Under the pieces are notes generated by a model. It was not told the DNA's origin, made no database searches, and saw only the letters and a program-made list of their open reading frames with translations. A stretch of DNA of 64,000 nt, taken from assembly GCA_934351925.1 (NCBI GenBank), contig CAKRJT010000012.1, positions 27,441-91,440 of the forward strand, in the 5' to 3' direction. The stretch comes from an uncultured Lachnospiraceae bacterium (lineage in GTDB: Bacteria > Bacillota > Clostridia > Lachnospirales > Lachnospiraceae). Positions 1 to 8,764 of this stretch are shown piece after piece; the stretch's first letter is position 1, and every line of letters begins with the position of its first letter. The position numbers were made by a program, and so were the translations under genes.

Positions 1-984
1 GAGCACATTTTCGCGCTCATATGGGACATAAATCCGCAGCATGTCGTGTCCGCGACCATTCTTCCATCGGAGACACATTTTCTCTATTCAAAGGAATTTA
101 CGCCGGGAATAAGGACGCAGATGCACTCGCACGAGTATCTTGAGCTGTTCTACATAATCGACGGGGAGTACCGGCAGAAAATTCTCGGGAACGAGTATGT
201 TTTCCACAAGGGTGAGCTCTGCCTCATAGACCGCAACTGCCAGCATCAGGAAATTCTCGGAGAAAATCCGGCTACAATACTTTTTCTGGGAATAACCAAT
301 ATAATGTTTGACGATGTGATGGAACGAAAAGTGACCACAGAGCGAATTTCTTCCTTTTTAAAGACGGCGCTGCTCAAGCAGAAATCGCTGCAGCAGTACC
401 TTCACTTCCGCCCGCTTCCATCCCCCACTGCGGCGGACGCGGATAGGCGCCCATACAATGCCGCCCATACAAATGATAGGCGCGGTGAGAACGTCGCACT
501 GATTGAGGAGACCTTAATGCAGCTTCTGTCAGAGCTTGAACGCCATGACGAGGCCTCGCCGTATATCTGTCAGGGGCTTTTACTCAGAATTTTTCACATT
601 CTGAGCACGCAGTATGACTTTTCAATATCCCAAAAGCTGCGCCGCGAGATGAACTGGATTTTGTTCGAGGAAATCACAGCTTACATAAATGATAACCTCG
701 CTAACATATCGCTTGCCGCGCTGACGGATGAATTTCATTTTCAGGAGGATTATTTTAACAGACTGCTCAAGTCACAGGCCGGGCTGACCTACACGGAATA
801 TCTCCAGCAGTGCAGGTTAAAGAGAGCTGAGGAGCTTCTGCTTTCCACAAGCTACAGCATAGACCATGTGATGGAGCTCATCGGATACCACAACAAGGGA
901 TATTTTTACAAAATATTCTTGGAGCGGTACAAGCTGACGCCGGCACAATACCGCGCAAAGAACAAAAATCAATCCCCGCGTTAG
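1..984 (+). CDS. AraC-family transcriptional regulator, 5' end outside window
   Basis: Transcriptional regulator of the AraC/XylS family. The reading frame is open to the first base of the window, so the GTG at 46 is probably internal and the true start lies to the left. The N-terminal part is a cupin-like effector-sensing domain (the stretch with MHSHEYLELFYI and HKGELCLID, bases 120-240). The C-terminal ~100 residues (about 660-970) form the double helix-turn-helix DNA-binding domain, with the typical ending GYHNKGYFYKIFLERY. The ligand and targets cannot be read from the sequence. It is convergent with the phosphoketolase gene and shares the hairpin at 1050-1131 with it. Confidence 0.9.
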   Translation, partial: EHIFALIWDINPQHVVSATILPSETHFLYSKEFTPGIRTQMHSHEYLELFYIIDGEYRQKILGNEYVFHKGELCLIDRNCQHQEILGENPATILFLGITNIMFDDVMERKVTTERISSFLKTALLKQKSLQQYLHFRPLPSPTAADADRRPYNAAHTNDRRGENVALIEETLMQLLSELERHDEASPYICQGLLLRIFHILSTQYDFSISQKLRREMNWILFEEITAYINDNLANISLAALTDEFHFQEDYFNRLLKSQAGLTYTEYLQQCRLKRAEELLLSTSYSIDHVMELIGYHNKGYFYKIFLERYKLTPAQYRAKNKNQSPR

Positions 985-1049
985 CAGACTATAACCATGG
1001 AATTTCAATGAAATTTTTTCCCTATTTGCCCCCTTAATTCTCTTATACA

Positions 1050-1131
1050 AAAAAGCTATGCCCCGTGATACTTCCCCTTCTTACCAGCCTAAACCGGTAA
1101 GGAGAGTCCATATCACATGGACATAGCTTTT
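1050..1131. terminator. Long nested stem-loop between araC-like gene and xfp, probable bidirectional terminator
   Basis: The outer arms AAAAGCTATG (1051-1060) and CATAGCTTTT (1122-1131) pair. Inside them GTGATA pairs with TATCAC and CTTACC with GGTAAG. Read on the minus strand the structure ends in a run of six T, which fits termination of xfp. The A-rich opposite edge could serve the plus-strand gene. It is longer than a simple terminator. Confidence 0.75.
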
Positions 1132-1177
1132 ATTATCTTCTTATTATCCTAAAAATCTCTTAAACTCGAGACCTATC

Positions 1178-3553
1178 TTATAAATCCCATTTCCAGTCTC
1201 TTACCTCAGGTAAGTCAAGGCCGTACTCGTGAATGTACTGCTTATGCTCAACAAGCTTGTCGTTCATCTGCTGTACGAGGTATGAGCCTCTGTTTCCGAG
1301 CTGTGGAAGGAAGCGGATTGCATTCTTTACAAGGTTGAAACGGTCAATCTCGTTCTGGACTCTCATATCGAAAGGAGTCGTGATTGTACCCTCCTCCTGA
1401 TAGCCGTAAACGTGAAGGTTGCGGTTATTTCTGCGGTATGTGAGCTCATGGATAAGTGTATGGTAACCGTGGAAAGCAAATATAATCGGCTTATCCTTTG
1501 TGAATAATGCGTCGTACTCTGCGTCCGTAAGACCGTGTGGGTGCTTTGTGCTCGGCTCGAGCTTCATAAGGTCGACTACGTTTACAACACGGATCTTGAG
1601 CTCAGGAAGAGCCTTTCTCAAAATCGTGACTGCGGCAAGTGTCTCAAGTGTAGGTGTGTCGCCGCAGCAAGCCATAACGATGTCAGGCTCCTGACCCTGG
1701 TCGTTGCTTGCCCACTCCCAGATACCGATACCCTGTGTACAGTGCTTTACAGCCTGCTCCATGGTGAGCCACTGCTGCCTTGGGTGCTTCGAGGTTACAA
1801 GCACGTTCACATAATCACGGCTTCTGATACAGTGGTCAAAGCATGAAAGAAGGCAGTTCGTGTCAGGTGGCAGATAGAGACGTACAACGTCCGACTTCTT
1901 GTTGGCGATATGGTCAAGGAAGCCCGGATCCTGATGTGTAAATCCGTTGTGATCCTGCTGCCATACATTCGACGAAAGGATAAGGTTAAGCGATGCAATG
2001 GACTGTCTCCAAGGAAGCTGGTTGCATACCTTTAACCACTTTGCGTGCTGTGCACACATTGAGTCCACGACTCTTATGAATGCCTCGTAGCTTGCGAAAA
2101 ATCCGTGACGGCCTGTGAGGAGGTATCCCTCTAACCAGCCCTCGCACATATGCTCTGAGAGCATTGAATCCATTACACGTCCGTCTGTTGCGAGGAACTC
2201 ATCGGACTCAAGCTTCTCGTTGTTCCAGTCACGGTTAGTTACCTCGAATACCTTTCCGAGACGGTTGGACATAGTCTCATCAGGTCCGAATATACGGAAG
2301 TTCTTCGACTCCTCGTTGAGCTTGAAGATATCCCTTACAAATCCTCCGAGCTCTATCATATCCTGTGCCTCGACAGCGCCGGGCTTAGGTACATCTATGC
2401 CGTACTTTCTGAAATCAGGAAGTCTTAAATCCTTCAAAAGCTTACCGCCGTTTGCATGCGGGTTGGAGCCTATTCTTCTGTCACCTGTAGGTGCGAGAGC
2501 CTTGAGTTCAGGAATAAGCCTGCCGTTCTCATCGAAAAGCTCCTCAGGGTGATAGCTTAACAGCCAGTTCTTTAAGAGCTCGAGATGCTCAGGCTTCTCC
2601 ATAGAGATAGGAACCTGATGCGCTCTGAAGGAGCCCTCAATCTGTTTTCCGTCAACCTCCTTAGGACCTGTCCAGCCCTTAGGTGTGCGAAGAACTATCA
2701 TAGGCCACTTATGTCTTGTGGTGTCCCCGTCCTCCCTTGCAGCCTTCTGGATTGCCTTGATCTCGTCCATGCAGGCATCGAGAGTCTCAGCCATCTTGCG
2801 GTGCATTGTCATAGGGTCATCGCCCTCAACAAAATACGGCTTCCAGCCGCAGCCATCGAAGAAGTGCTCAAGCTCCTCATGTGAGATGCGGGCAAGAACG
2901 GTAGGATTGCTTATCTTATATCCGTTTAAGTGAAGGATAGGAAGAACCGCACCGTCATTCTTGGCATTTAAGAACTTGTTGCACTGCCATGATGTGGCGA
3001 GAGGACCTGTCTCAGCCTCACCATCTCCGACAATACAAGCAACCACGAGGTCAGGATTGTCAAATACCGCTCCGAAGGAGTGCGCGAGTGAGTAACCGAG
3101 CTCACCGCCTTCATTGATGGAACCCGGAGTCTCAGGAGCAACATGGCTTGAGATACCGCCCGGGAATGAGAACTGCTTGCACAGCTTCTTAAGTCCATCC
3201 ATATCCTCGCCGATGTTCGGATATACCTCGCTGTAGGTTCCCTCAAGATATGTATTGGCAACGAAGAAGTTGCCGCCATGACCCGGACCTGAAATCAAAA
3301 TCATATCCTGATCATATTTCTTTATAACACGGTTCAAATGTACATATACAAAATTCTGTCCCGGAACTGTTCCCCAGTGACCTACAATTTTCTTCTTGAT
3401 GTGATCCATGGTAAGCGGCTCACGAAGCAGCGGATTATCAAGCAGATATAACTGGGCTGCGCCAAGATAGTTGGCTGCACGCCAGTAAGCGTCCATCTTC
3501 TTAAGATATTCATCTGTGAGAGGCTGCTTTTCAACAATGTTCATTTCTGACAT
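1178..3553 (-). CDS. xfp: Xylulose-5-phosphate/fructose-6-phosphate phosphoketolase
   Basis: Thiamine-diphosphate enzyme that splits xylulose 5-phosphate (and usually fructose 6-phosphate) with phosphate into acetyl phosphate and an aldose phosphate; cytoplasmic. At 791 residues it has the normal length. Visible signatures are GPGHGG (about residue 88), the TPP-binding GDGEAETG (about 175), and SEHMCEGW, which contains the conserved catalytic glutamate. I chose the ATG at 3553, the fifth codon of the longest frame, because GGAGAG lies just before it. It is a single gene with its own promoter and terminator. In a fermentative anaerobe it would feed pentoses to acetate and ATP. Substrate preference between X5P and F6P cannot be told from sequence. 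Confidence 0.97.
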   Translation of the reverse strand: MSEMNIVEKQPLTDEYLKKMDAYWRAANYLGAAQLYLLDNPLLREPLTMDHIKKKIVGHWGTVPGQNFVYVHLNRVIKKYDQDMILISGPGHGGNFFVANTYLEGTYSEVYPNIGEDMDGLKKLCKQFSFPGGISSHVAPETPGSINEGGELGYSLAHSFGAVFDNPDLVVACIVGDGEAETGPLATSWQCNKFLNAKNDGAVLPILHLNGYKISNPTVLARISHEELEHFFDGCGWKPYFVEGDDPMTMHRKMAETLDACMDEIKAIQKAAREDGDTTRHKWPMIVLRTPKGWTGPKEVDGKQIEGSFRAHQVPISMEKPEHLELLKNWLLSYHPEELFDENGRLIPELKALAPTGDRRIGSNPHANGGKLLKDLRLPDFRKYGIDVPKPGAVEAQDMIELGGFVRDIFKLNEESKNFRIFGPDETMSNRLGKVFEVTNRDWNNEKLESDEFLATDGRVMDSMLSEHMCEGWLEGYLLTGRHGFFASYEAFIRVVDSMCAQHAKWLKVCNQLPWRQSIASLNLILSSNVWQQDHNGFTHQDPGFLDHIANKKSDVVRLYLPPDTNCLLSCFDHCIRSRDYVNVLVTSKHPRQQWLTMEQAVKHCTQGIGIWEWASNDQGQEPDIVMACCGDTPTLETLAAVTILRKALPELKIRVVNVVDLMKLEPSTKHPHGLTDAEYDALFTKDKPIIFAFHGYHTLIHELTYRRNNRNLHVYGYQEEGTITTPFDMRVQNEIDRFNLVKNAIRFLPQLGNRGSYLVQQMNDKLVEHKQYIHEYGLDLPEVRDWKWDL

Positions 3554-3680
3554 ATTTCTCTCCATTCAGCAGGTTGTCCTGCGTATATCATATTATCTGA
3601 GACAGTACCAATCACGATTCCCCAATACATGCTTACAAATACGCACTTCCCAGACATTGTTATATTTTAGACAATCCCCG

Positions 3681-3709
3681 ATAAAACCGCAATTTCCAAT
3701 CGCTGTCAA
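3681..3709 (-). promoter_or_regulatory. Probable sigma-A promoter of xfp
   Basis: On the minus strand a perfect -35 TTGACA (3704-3709) is followed after 17 bases by TTTTAT (3681-3686). This leaves a leader of roughly 120 nt before xfp. The -10 is only 4/6, so the call is moderate. The rest of the 3554-3792 gap shows nothing else clear. Confidence 0.5.
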
Positions 3710-3792
3710 ATAATTGTAAAGTTACCTGTGGCTACTTAAAACTGCCATAACCCAATTTCCTATTATATTTTGACGCCCTAGACCTATTATAC

Positions 3793-3830
3793 AAAAAAGG
3801 CGTGCACAGACCATAAAATCTGCACACGCC
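3793..3830 (-). terminator. Intrinsic terminator of eno
   Basis: The minus strand folds into a 12-bp stem (GGCGTGTGCAGA with TCTGTGCACGCC, two G-U pairs) and an 8-nt loop, followed by six T (3793-3798). Confidence 0.9.
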
Positions 3831-3908
3831 AAATTTATTCTGTTATATATGAGAATTTTTATGCCATCCCCGAAAGGCACCGTACCATGCGTGCCCCACG
3901 CCGGGCTG

Positions 3909-5216
3909 TCACTGCTTCACATTGAAAGCCTTAATTCCCGGATAAACGGCTGCCGCTCCGAGTTCCTCCTCAATTCTGAGAAGCTGGTTATACTTTGCAA
4001 CACGCTCCGAACGGCTAGGTGCTCCGGTCTTAATCTGGCAGGTGTTGAGTGCAACCGCAAGGTCAGCTATTGTCGTGTCAGCCGTCTCCCCTGAACGATG
4101 TGAGGATATGGCTGTGTAGCCTGCCTTGTGAGCCATCTTGATTGCCTCGAGTGTCTCGGACACGGAACCAATCTGATTAAGCTTTATTAAAATTGCATTT
4201 CCTGCGCCGAGCCCGATGCCCTTTGCAAGTCTCTCAGTGTTGGTTACGAATAGGTCATCTCCGACGAGCTGTACCTTATCGCCAAGTCTCTTGGTGAGCT
4301 TCTGCCAGCCTTCCCAGTCCTCCTCGTCGAGTCCGTCCTCAATTGAGATTATAGGATACTTCTCACATAGCTTAACCCAGTGCTCAATGAGCTCCTCGGC
4401 AGTGTACTCTGTTCCCGCCTTAGGAAGCTTGTAAAAACCCCTGCCCTTCTCGCTCTTCCACTCCGATGAAGCAGCATCCATAGCTATCTTAAAATCGCGT
4501 CCAGGCTCATAGCCTGCCTTCTTTACTGCCTCAAGTATAGTCTCGATAGCCTCCTCATCTGACTTGAGTGCAGGTGCAAAGCCTCCCTCATCACCTACGG
4601 AGGTCGCAAGTCCTCTCTCCTTCAATATGGAAGCAAGTGCGTGGAATACCTCGGCGCACCATCTTAAACACTCCTTAAATGAAGAAGCTCCGACAGGCAT
4701 AATCATAAATTCCTGAACATCGAGTCCTGAGGAAAGTGCATGGCAGCCTCCGTTCACAATGTTCATCATAGGAACCGGAAGCCTGTTTCCGGATATTCCG
4801 CCAAGGAAACGATAGAGCGGAATGTCGAGCGATACGGAAGCTGCTCTTGCCGCCGCAATCGAAACCGCGAGAATGGCATTAGCGCCAAGCTTTGACTTAT
4901 CCTTGGTTCCATCAGCCTCTATCATGGCTCTGTCAACCGCATATATATCCGATGCGTCAAGTCCCATTACAGCATCGTTGATAATCGTATTGATATTTTC
5001 AACAGCCTTTAACACTCCTTTGCCGAGGTATCTTGACTTATCCCCGTCGCGCAGCTCAAGTGCCTCGAACTCACCCGTGGACGCACCGCTTGGCGCCGTT
5101 CCTCTTCCGACTGTTCCGTCTGCAAGATATACCTCCGCTTCAACGGTAGGATTTCCTCTGGAGTCTAATATTTCCCTTCCGATAACCTTCTCAATCTCAA
5201 GATAATTCATTGACAT
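3909..5216 (-). CDS. eno: Enolase (phosphopyruvate hydratase)
   Basis: Glycolytic enzyme that dehydrates 2-phosphoglycerate to phosphoenolpyruvate; Mg-dependent, cytoplasmic, usually a dimer or octamer. 435 residues, normal length. Signatures: EILDSRGNPTVE at the N terminus, the metal and catalytic segments SIEDGLDE and GDDLFVTN, the catalytic lysine in LIKLNQIGS, and the C-terminal SHRSGET loop. Two start codons are possible, 5216 and 5210; the spacing of the GGAAGGGAG ribosome site allows either. Monocistronic, with a clear promoter and a 110-nt leader carrying an alternative-pairing structure (5222-5285). Confidence 0.98.
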   Translation of the reverse strand: MSMNYLEIEKVIGREILDSRGNPTVEAEVYLADGTVGRGTAPSGASTGEFEALELRDGDKSRYLGKGVLKAVENINTIINDAVMGLDASDIYAVDRAMIEADGTKDKSKLGANAILAVSIAAARAASVSLDIPLYRFLGGISGNRLPVPMMNIVNGGCHALSSGLDVQEFMIMPVGASSFKECLRWCAEVFHALASILKERGLATSVGDEGGFAPALKSDEEAIETILEAVKKAGYEPGRDFKIAMDAASSEWKSEKGRGFYKLPKAGTEYTAEELIEHWVKLCEKYPIISIEDGLDEEDWEGWQKLTKRLGDKVQLVGDDLFVTNTERLAKGIGLGAGNAILIKLNQIGSVSETLEAIKMAHKAGYTAISSHRSGETADTTIADLAVALNTCQIKTGAPSRSERVAKYNQLLRIEEELGAAAVYPGIKAFNVKQ

Positions 5217-5221
5217 AATCT

Positions 5222-5285
5222 CCCTTCCGCTGCTTCATGGCAGCGCAGCAATTACCTCTCCGGAAGGGCCAGACAAACCCTTCCG
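5222..5285 (-). promoter_or_regulatory. eno leader with mutually exclusive hairpins around the Shine-Dalgarno
   Basis: The leader contains CGGAAGGG (5278-5285), its complement CCCTTCCG (5261-5268), and a second CGGAAGGG (5222-5229) that includes the ribosome binding site. The middle segment can pair with either outer copy over 8 bp. One pairing leaves the ribosome site free; the other hides it. A small GCTGC/GCAGC hairpin lies next to the third segment. The regulatory role is inference. Confidence 0.5.
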
Positions 5286-5335
5286 AAAGAAGTTCCACAT
5301 GATTATTCACAAGTTAGTATTATCTAACCAAAGTT

Positions 5336-5364
5336 ATAGTATACTATCTCGCTGTAATTGTCAA
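5336..5364 (-). promoter_or_regulatory. Sigma-A promoter of eno
   Basis: Minus strand TTGACA (5359-5364), 17-base spacer, TACTAT (5336-5341), placed about 110 nt before the eno start. Confidence 0.75.
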
Positions 5365-5390
5365 GAATTAACCCTGTCTTTTTTCAAAAA

Positions 5391-7949
5391 TTATCCAAGC
5401 CATTTTTTCAAAATCTCGGTCAGTCTCTCGAACTCCAACGGCTTCGCTATATGTTCATTCATTCCGGCAGAATACGCCGCCTCCACGTCCTCGGTGAAAG
5501 CATTCGCCGTCATCGCTATTATCGGTATGCTTTGCGCGTCCTCACGGTCAAGCGCCCTGATTTTGCGTGCAGCCTCATAACCGTTCATCACGGGAAGCTG
5601 GATATCCATAAAGATAAGCCCGTAATAGCCTGCCTCATGCTGCATGAAGCGTTCAAGCGCCACCCTGCCATTCTCCGCAAGCTCCACCTTCACGCCGGTT
5701 ATTCCGATAAGTTCTGCTGCCACCTCGGCATTTCTCTCATTGTCCTCAACAAGCAGAATATTTTTACCTTCATATATTCTGTAATTGTTCTCATACAGTG
5801 TATTATTGCCATCTTGCAGCTTATTAATCTTCTTAGGCTGATAAATCCCCTCCGCCAGCTTTAGAAAAACCGTGACAGTAAACTTAGAGCCCTTGTTGAC
5901 CTCGCTCTCGACCTGTATCGAGCCGTCCATCATCTCCACAATGCTCTGCGCTATCGACAGTCCAAGACCTGTCCCTTCGATTTTATTTATTCTGGTATCC
6001 TCAGCTCTCGAAAACGGCTCGAAAATATACTCCATATATTCCGGTGTCATGCCAATGCCGTTATCCTCAAAAACCATCTCATAACAGCCGAGTATAGGAG
6101 TCCTCGAAGGCTTCTCGCTGAGTCCCACCTTTATTTTACCATGCTCAGGTGTATATTTTACGGCATTTCCGAGAAGGTTTACAAACACCTGCTGTATACG
6201 CTGTGAATCGCCGACGACTGCTCTATGTGTAAGCGGCCCAATATCAAGCTCCAGCTCGTGGTGTTTTTCATCTATCACCGCCTTTGACATATCCAGAAGA
6301 TTATGTGTCAACTCCACTATGTCGAACTGCTCCTGCGTCAATTCAAAGCTTCCGGCTTCAATTTTGCTCATATCCAGCACTTCATTTAAGAGTCCCAGAA
6401 GATGTGTGCTCGACATCTCAATCTTTCTGAGGCAGTCTGATACCTTCTCATTGTCGTCAATATGCATCCGTGCTATCGTCGTCATGCCCATAATAGCATT
6501 CATTGGCGTTCGTATGTCATGGCTCATCCGCGAAAGGAAATCTGATTTTGCCTCATTCGCCTGCTTAGCCGCTTCATATGCTTTTACAAGTGAATTTTTT
6601 TTCTTATATTCGTCCTCCCTAAGCTCCGTAACGTCCTTTATGGTGCACATCGCTGTTATATCACCCGCACTGCTTTCCCTGACCATAAGGATTGTCTGCC
6701 GCAGTATTCTTATAGTATCATTCCCACCCAGCTTTGACTGAAATTCGTGAACAATCTCGGGTCTGCCGTTTAAAAAGGATTCCATCAGTTTCTCACGATT
6801 ATATATTTTTTTAAAATTTTCTCTTTCCTGCTCGACAACCATATTTTCTGCCCAGATACATGAGAAGGCATCAAACCTGCATGGCGCAGAAAGACCTACC
6901 TCCCTTAGTAAAGGTATCTTAACTCCGTCAACTGTCTCATATATCTCATCCGCAATGCAGTTTGCCGTAAGATTGACATAGTAAACCGTTGAAGCCCCTG
7001 ATGTCATCGCATGCCTGTACTGTTCCTCACTTATAAGATTCTTTCTAAGCTGCTCATTGGCACGCTCAAGTCTTTCCTTTGCATCAATTTCCGTCTTTCT
7101 GCGCGCATCTATGACTGACAGCAGCAGAACTACCACCAGTTCATCGTCGCTGTCGGTTATGGCATGCGCCTTGATTTCTGTCCAATGACAGCCATCCGAA
7201 AACCTCTGCGGTATCTCAAGCACTATAGGCTCTCCACTCCCGCGGAAATGCTGCTTCACCGCATCGGCTTCAAAATATTTTTCAAACTTCCCGCGATATT
7301 CAAACAGCACCCTGTTGTATACATATTCATATATATTCTTGTATTTTGTCCGCCTTGGAAGAGCTGCCTCAACAGCTCCATTTGCAAACAATTCACAGAT
7401 ATCTCTTGTCAGATCCGCATACACAATGCACAGATATGAATTGCTCATGGCAGCAAAGATTGCGTTCTTCTCCTTCTCCATGAGCTTTTCCCTCTGAATA
7501 TCTGCTTCTACATTTTTTGCACTCATATATACACAGTTTACATTCCCATCCTTGTCAGCCAAAGGTGTAAGAATGACCTTGAGTGACTCCGGCAGCCCCG
7601 AAGCTCCACATATATGCACATTGAATTCCGTTTCCTGTTTAAGCCTGACAAGATTATGTGGATCCATCTGCCATGAAAAAAAGCAGTAATCCTGACTATA
7701 TATATAATCCTCTGCTATTTTTCTCATAAAGCTGTCATAATTATACTGCTGCCCAATCAGCTCCTTTCTCTCACGCATGTGCATGATTATAACCAATCCG
7801 CAAACAAGATCAATCTCCAGACAAATATCCATAAATCCCATCATATTGTGGAAAAGCACACGGTTATACTTATATTTGTGGATATCATACTCGGCATCGG
7901 AGCAGCCATAGCTGTTCCTTCCTCCTCCAACCTCACGTTCATCATTCAT
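5391..7949 (-). CDS. Cytoplasmic hybrid sensor histidine kinase / response regulator
   Basis: 852 residues with no membrane segment. The N-terminal ~450 residues look like two or more PAS-type sensing modules separated by short helices. HisKA follows with the phospho-acceptor histidine in SRMSHDIRTPMNA (about residue 477), then a HATPase domain with N and G boxes (NLLGNAVKYTP, EDNGIGM, GTGLGLSI). The C-terminal receiver starts at ILLVEDNE, with the phospho-acceptor aspartate in LIFMDIQLPVMNG (about 781). It is a phosphorelay protein that would need a downstream Hpt or regulator, and none is adjacent. Its start overlaps the truA stop by 8 bases, so it is probably translated by coupling. Signal and output are unknown. 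Confidence 0.9.
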   Translation of the reverse strand: MNDEREVGGGRNSYGCSDAEYDIHKYKYNRVLFHNMMGFMDICLEIDLVCGLVIIMHMRERKELIGQQYNYDSFMRKIAEDYIYSQDYCFFSWQMDPHNLVRLKQETEFNVHICGASGLPESLKVILTPLADKDGNVNCVYMSAKNVEADIQREKLMEKEKNAIFAAMSNSYLCIVYADLTRDICELFANGAVEAALPRRTKYKNIYEYVYNRVLFEYRGKFEKYFEADAVKQHFRGSGEPIVLEIPQRFSDGCHWTEIKAHAITDSDDELVVVLLLSVIDARRKTEIDAKERLERANEQLRKNLISEEQYRHAMTSGASTVYYVNLTANCIADEIYETVDGVKIPLLREVGLSAPCRFDAFSCIWAENMVVEQERENFKKIYNREKLMESFLNGRPEIVHEFQSKLGGNDTIRILRQTILMVRESSAGDITAMCTIKDVTELREDEYKKKNSLVKAYEAAKQANEAKSDFLSRMSHDIRTPMNAIMGMTTIARMHIDDNEKVSDCLRKIEMSSTHLLGLLNEVLDMSKIEAGSFELTQEQFDIVELTHNLLDMSKAVIDEKHHELELDIGPLTHRAVVGDSQRIQQVFVNLLGNAVKYTPEHGKIKVGLSEKPSRTPILGCYEMVFEDNGIGMTPEYMEYIFEPFSRAEDTRINKIEGTGLGLSIAQSIVEMMDGSIQVESEVNKGSKFTVTVFLKLAEGIYQPKKINKLQDGNNTLYENNYRIYEGKNILLVEDNERNAEVAAELIGITGVKVELAENGRVALERFMQHEAGYYGLIFMDIQLPVMNGYEAARKIRALDREDAQSIPIIAMTANAFTEDVEAAYSAGMNEHIAKPLEFERLTEILKKWLG

Positions 7950-8676
7950 ACTCTATCACCTTAAGAGTAAGCCCCTTTGCAGGTGCTGTAGGACCTGCTC
8001 CCTTTCTGTCCCTCTTGTCAATTATATTTTCTACTTCCTGCGGCTTCATCCGGCCTCTGCCCACCATAACAAGCGTTCCGGCTATAATTCTGACCATATT
8101 ATACAAAAAGCCGTTCCCCTGTATGGTTATCGTGACGACATCATCTCTTCGGTCGAGCTCCAGCGAATACACAGTTCTCACTGTATCCTTGACCTGACTA
8201 CCGGATGCCATGAAACACACAAAGTCATGTTCCCCCACAATATACCCTGCTGCCTCCCTCATCGCCTCCACATCAAGCTGTCCCCGGTAAAAATATGTGT
8301 TCCTGCGCCTGTTAGGGTCTGGCAGCGGCGTGTTCAGTATCCTGTACTGGTAGGTCTTTCTGCAGTCACAGTGCCTTGGGTGGAAATCCGCCTCCACCTG
8401 CTTGGATTCCACGACAACGACGTCCTCTGGAAGCAGATTGTTGAGTGCATACTTTATCTTATCCGCCGGAATGGTCGTATCGCAGTCGAACACCGCGACA
8501 TTTCCCTCGGCATGAACCCCCGCGTCGGTGCGGCTCGCCCCTATCATGGGGACATCCTCTCCAATAAGCTTGTTGAGGGCGCTCTTTAGAGTGCCCTCAA
8601 CAGTCCTGAGTCCGGGCTGTATCTGCCAGCCACAGTATTCTGTTCCGTCATAAGCTACACGAAGCATATAACGCAT
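7942..8676 (-). CDS. truA: tRNA pseudouridine(38-40) synthase
   Basis: Isomerizes uridines 38-40 in the anticodon arm of tRNAs. 244 residues, normal length. The catalytic aspartate is in GASRTDAGVHA (about residue 53); the RNA-binding part includes CRKTYQYRI and the C-terminal GFLYNMVRIIAGTL. The longest frame starts at 8688, but the ATG at 8676 has the better placed ribosome site (TGGAG six bases upstream). In many Firmicutes truA follows ecfT directly; here a polyphosphate kinase gene sits between them, and a histidine kinase follows truA instead of rplM-rpsI. Confidence 0.96.
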   Translation of the reverse strand: MRYMLRVAYDGTEYCGWQIQPGLRTVEGTLKSALNKLIGEDVPMIGASRTDAGVHAEGNVAVFDCDTTIPADKIKYALNNLLPEDVVVVESKQVEADFHPRHCDCRKTYQYRILNTPLPDPNRRRNTYFYRGQLDVEAMREAAGYIVGEHDFVCFMASGSQVKDTVRTVYSLELDRRDDVVTITIQGNGFLYNMVRIIAGTLVMVGRGRMKPQEVENIIDKRDRKGAGPTAPAKGLTLKVIEYE

Positions 8677-8764
8677 ATAATTCTCCATTCCGCAGACAGT
8701 CTTTCACAAGCTGCTCTTTCAGACTCATAAAAGCCCTGCTAATTAAAATCCACAACCACAGCAC

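Noticed and set aside
817..1050. 77-codon minus-strand frame at the end of the AraC gene
   Set aside because: Antisense to the conserved helix-turn-helix domain and without a ribosome site.
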